The translations under genes and the position numbers were made by a program. From NCBI GenBank assembly GCA_025345505.1, contig JANVCC010000130.1:7086745-7150744 (forward strand): a stretch of DNA of 64,000 bases, written 5' to 3'. Source of the DNA: Todiramphus chloris collaris (Eukaryota > Chordata > Aves > Coraciiformes > Alcedinidae). Of this stretch, positions 60,401 to 64,000 are shown piece after piece. Below the pieces are notes generated by a model. It saw only the letters and a program-made list of their open reading frames with translations. It was not told where the DNA came from and made no database searches. The stretch's first letter is position 1, and every line of letters begins with the position of its first letter.

Positions 60401-63198
60401 AGCCCTCCTTTCCCTGATTTAGTGTCTGCCACCACTGCCCAGGAGCCAGAGCAGACATAGCTGAGGATGCTGCTGCCTTGGTGGTACACAACGCTTCCTG
60501 TGTTCTTGCACCCAGACTACGTGTGTGTTTATGGTAGACCCAAATATGCAAATGGAGAAATGAAAAATCATAAGATGCGACATTAATATGTGTTTCTCCA
60601 GTGCTGGCTTGCCATCCTCTCCTGAGTGTAGGGGCCAAAGAGAAGTAGTAGTCTGTCGAAGTGGGAAAGTCTCTCTGGATTTCAAATTTTAGTGACACGC
60701 CCTGCAGTCTCAGGCATGCAGAGAGTGGACCACGATCTCTCCTCAAGAATGGCCTTGTCCCAGGGCTGCCGCAGTCACACTGCCAGCACCTGGCTTCTGA
60801 TGGGTATGTGCACACCATGGGTTTGGCCCTGGCTTCGGGGCCTAGATGGCCAAGGGTGTAGCATCCTTGCACGGATTGTCAGTTTGGGGGAGAATGAAAA
60901 GAAGGTTGTAGGCTCGGAGCTGAGCCACCTCTAGGTCCTTGCATCCCCATCTGTGCACAGCTGTGGGAAAGTGCAGGAAGGGGTTGTAGCCCCCAGCTCC
61001 AGTTGTATGCCCCAAGTGCCCTCCAAAGCAGACCCTCATGAGGAGGCCCTTGTGTGAGCCGAGGAGGAACGTCAGCCCCTGTTCCCTCTGCATGCCCACA
61101 CACAACAAGCTTCTTCCCTGCACTGGGTTTCAGCAGCTGATCGTGGCCGAGGTCAGGACCTGCTGGGGCTGGGTTTTGTTTATCAAATGTGCTGTGATCT
61201 CATTTGGCAGTAACGTTTAAAAATACGGAAGACCTGAACAGTCCTAGTGGTGAAAATATCCCCATTAATTCTCCTGTCTTTGGATGCATTATTGGTAGAG
61301 GAGGATCTGTAATGTCCTTTGTGTTACTGAACCTGAAGGGTAATCAGGAATTGTCACTGTGGGCCAGCCAAGTAGTTCATCAAGTTCACCACCTTGCCCC
61401 TAAAAGAGGCAGAATAACCTGTGCTTTGAAGCCAGGAAGCTTTAGCATTTGTGTATGTATGTCATGCATAGGTGTGGCTACTCCTGTGTCCCCCTCTGCG
61501 CTCCACCCGATAGCCACAGGGCCAGGAGACACAATTGCCATGCCCAGGCCACACACAGTGAGTCCTGCAGACCACTCCGCCAACACCTTCCTCTTTTCTT
61601 CTGGTGAAGGAATGAGTTTGGTTTACATTTTAAGCTTGTGCGTCATGCTAGCTTTGATGGATGTGGAGTTAATGCAGACCCAAGGGCTATGGGATAGCTC
61701 AGGATGAAACAGAGAGGGAGAAGAACCTTCAGTGCAATCTCATGAAGCAGATGCTGGTAACCCTGCTCCCATTTCACAGCCCAGAAGAGCAAAGGTGATA
61801 TGGCTAACCTGGAGCTATGCTGCGGCAAAAAGCTGTGACAAGAAGTGAAGTCAGTTCCTTTAGCAGCCTGATCCTTCTCTCTGTTTTTGTCCTCTGATCT
61901 TGTCCACTATTTTTTCCACATCTCCTCTGTGGCTCTGCGATGGGGCTTCATGGCTGCTGCTCTGATCAAGAGCAAGGGGGCAGCATCAGTAGCCTTGGAA
62001 AGCAGATAATGCCCTCCGACATAAAAGAAGAAAGCAGCATGTAATTACAATGACCAGAAAGATGTTTCAGAAAAATGTGAGGTTATCGACTCAGTGCCCT
62101 GAGGGTCTCCAGGGCTAAGTAAAAGAGGGGTAAGAAGCAAGTTCAAATACTGTTCCCACTACCATCCGTGCTGCTTGAGCTCCAGCTCTGGCCTGGACTT
62201 CCTCAGTGGTCCAACTGAAGGTGACTTCATGTCTTTCCAAGATTTGGTGGTGGTTGGTCTTGGGATCACTCTCAAAATGAAGCTGGGATGAGAGAGAAGC
62301 AGGTTGTGCTCCCTCTGCTGTACACAGTCCTCCAGTGCTGTCCCAGCCGACTTTGCACCCTCAACCACCTCCACCTGCCCTGCCTGCCACTCCCCGACGC
62401 ATTTAACATGTATCTTCAGCTTCATGTTGTAAACAGAATGCTAATGGGCTGGGAGACAGCCCTCTTCTTATTTCAGGAATTTTTGAGGAGGAAAAAAATA
62501 ATGCAAAACACCGAAGATACCTTGCAAACAAGATGGCCCACGGGAGTCTGGGGATCATGTCCTCCGCAGTGCAGACATGGTCATTCTGCTCCATTCTGCT
62601 GGTCAGCACAGGCTGCTCCTGGCCTGCTTTATCTGCCCAGGTAGGCATCCTCTCAGCACCCCAAGACTAGGGGTGAGGCTGTCAGGAGTACCTGGCTCTC
62701 ACTGAAATCTCCAAATAAATGTTCCTTCTTGCCTCCTCCTCCTTCTGAAGACATCAACCGGAGCGACCGGGTGTTGAGCTCTGCTGCGATAGAATCCTGC
62801 GGTGGGAGAGGGCTGGGCTGGCACCAGCAGCAGCGAGAGGAAGAGGGTTTGGGGACCAGCAGTAACAGCAGGCACGAAGAGAATACGTCTTCACCTGTCT
62901 GATCCCAGTCTGTTCACCTGTAAGGAGCTGCAGGCGGGCAGATCCAGACGTGAGTTAATGCAGGATCGCAGCCCGAGGTTTCGTTTCCACCTTTGCCAGA
63001 GGCTCTGCATGAGTCTCAGCTTCCTTGACTGTGTAATGGGTACCTGGTAACTGACCTTCCTTTGTACGGCTCCTGTCAGGCAAAGGGGGCTCTGGATAAT
63101 GTGGAGACAGATTTCCTGTATGCGCCGACAAAAATGACCCCGGTCAGGTTCGTGTTCCTACAGCAAGAGATCAGCCAGAGATCTGGATCTTTTAAAAG

Positions 63199-63236
63199 AA
63201 AAAAAAAAAAAGGGGGGGGGGGGGGGGGGGGGGGGG
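63199..63236. repeat. A13-G25 homopolymer junction
   Basis: Thirteen A directly followed by twenty-five uninterrupted G, then AGGG. Long G homopolymers are rare in vertebrate DNA and error-prone in sequencing. Confidence 0.9.
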
Positions 63237-63401
63237 AGGGCTACAGTAGCTGTCAGTCTCAGTAAGTAAACACTTATTTGTTGTGGTTCAGGTTCAAAAA
63301 CAACACCACCAAACACAACCCACAACCGAGTCCTAAAAGCAACAACCTATGTTTCTTCTGAATGCATCCACTAAATATTTACACTGCAAGCAAGCTAAAT
63401 G

Positions 63402-63428
63402 AAAAAAAAAAAAAAAAAAAAAAAAAAA
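63402..63428. repeat. Poly(A) run, 27 bases
   Basis: Pure A run. The sequence upstream does not match CR1 or any retrocopy I recognise. Confidence 0.9.
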
Positions 63429-63619
63429 TTGGAGGAACTTTTGTCAGTGAACCAGATTGTGAAATGCCTTGAGGGAATAGAAGATTTATTTGGGGAGAGG
63501 GGGAGAGGTAGGAATTTTCCATGCTATTGTAAAACATGAGCTCAAATTATATGATCCCCACAGCCAGTGAACTGCAAAGCTTCAATCAGCTGCCTTTTTT
63601 ATTTATTTTTTCCCTTCCT

Positions 63620-64000
63620 CTCTTTTCTATAAAGAGGAGGGGGGGAAGACAGAAGTGTTTCACCAACTTCTGTTGACTGTTCCTTTTTTCTCCTGATTGA
63701 AATGTGTTGTTAAACAAGATCCCACATAATCTCAGCAGAGGGTTTCTCTTGCTCGCTCCCTCTCCTTCTGGGAAACCGCGATCAGTGCCATCGGCGCTTG
63801 ATTATTTGCAAACTCCCTTCGCTTTTTTTTTTTTTTCCCCCTTTTTTTTTTTCTCCTCTCCGTCTCGGTCTCCGTCTCCCTCTCTCTCTCCGTCTTTCTC
63901 TCCCTTTCTCTCCCCCCCAGTGCAACTTTTGCAGGCGCCCCGGCACACGCAGCCATGCCGCGCTGAGAGCGGGGGCACCGCGACAGCCCCCCTCCTTCCC
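63620..64000 (+). promoter_or_regulatory. Promoter-like right edge, possibly HIPK2 upstream promoter
   Basis: GC and CpG content rise sharply in the last 270 bases (CCGCGATC, TCGGCGC, GGCGCCCCGG, GCCGCGC and so on). The sequence includes a CTATAAAG TATA-like site at 63627-63634 and a long pyrimidine tract. In mammals HIPK2 lies head to head with TBXAS1 and starts from a CpG-rich promoter, so a rightward HIPK2 starting here or just beyond the edge would fit. No HIPK2 protein sequence is present to confirm it, and the ATG at 63955 reaches a stop after three codons. Confidence 0.4.
63822..63918 (+). repeat. 97-base polypyrimidine tract (T/C)n
   Basis: Almost pure T and C, broken only by a few G in CG or GG steps, ending TCTCCCCCCC directly before AG (63919-63920). 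It can form triplex DNA and also resembles a very strong splice acceptor tract. In a promoter setting it may simply be low-complexity upstream sequence. Confidence 0.8.

Larger units (their letters stand above)
50567..63600. other. Intergenic or upstream stretch, no gene seen
   Basis: Contains a GC-richer patch at 51.2-51.45 kb, the palindrome at 51.9 kb, a GA-rich patch near 54.23 kb, a small CpG cluster at 54.40-54.46 kb, and the homopolymers at 63.2 and 63.4 kb. GC content rises from about 60 kb towards the right edge. The longest frames here, 53895-54380 on plus and 60279-60872 on minus, show no family features and are not called. Confidence 0.4.

Noticed and set aside
60279-60872. 197-codon minus-strand frame
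   Set aside because: No domain, signal or homology pattern recognised, and no splice sites at the ends. GC is locally higher, which lengthens chance frames.
63732-63956. 74-codon minus-strand Arg/Glu/Lys-rich frame
   Set aside because: It is the reverse complement of the polypyrimidine tract, so the charged peptide is a low-complexity artefact.

Overview
The window looks like bird nuclear DNA. It has moderate GC content, few repeats, and two pieces of the CR1 LINE. One CR1 copy ends in the short ATTCTATGA-type tail usual in avian CR1. A 10-base run of N at 19117-19126 marks an assembly gap. I see no bacterial-style operons, rRNA, tRNA or CRISPR array. Nearly all open frames over 60 codons look like chance frames in non-coding DNA.

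The one coding exon I can support is on the minus strand at 28983-29173. It has a good 3' splice site, 93 bases of 5' UTR, a start codon in strong context, 98 coding bases and a GTAAGTG donor. The 32 complete codons encode a short lumenal tail and one hydrophobic helix, ending in a Trp codon split by the splice site. This fits the N-terminus of thromboxane A synthase (TBXAS1, CYP5A1). No second P450 exon was found to its left, so positions 1-28982 are best read as TBXAS1 intron and the rest of the gene lies beyond the left edge.

About 13.4 kb upstream, at 42.26-42.86 kb, is the clearest CpG island in the window. It holds two ZNF143/SBS-type elements facing each other and a G-quadruplex-prone (CCCCA)n tract. 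It also has a good minus-strand splice donor at 42495. The simplest reading is a promoter with a non-coding TBXAS1 first exon spliced to the ATG exon. In mammals TBXAS1 and HIPK2 lie head to head. That predicts a rightward HIPK2, which could start from this same island or from a second GC-rich, pyrimidine-rich promoter-like zone at the right edge (63.7-64.0 kb). No HIPK2 coding sequence is inside the window.

Layout: 1-28982, TBXAS1 intron with simple repeats, a pair of 49-bp hairpin repeats (17.8 and 20.5 kb) and a 26-bp tandem duplication; 28983-29173, ATG exon; 29174-42494, 5' intron carrying a CR1 copy at 33.45-34.05 kb; 42.26-42.86 kb, CpG promoter; 42.9-63.6 kb, intergenic or upstream DNA with a second CR1 fragment (50.3 kb), a 36-bp perfect palindrome (51.9 kb), a GT-rich tract and homopolymers; 63.7-64.0 kb, promoter-like edge. 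I found no convincing new gene system. The more unusual items are the promoter architecture and the two small hairpin structures.
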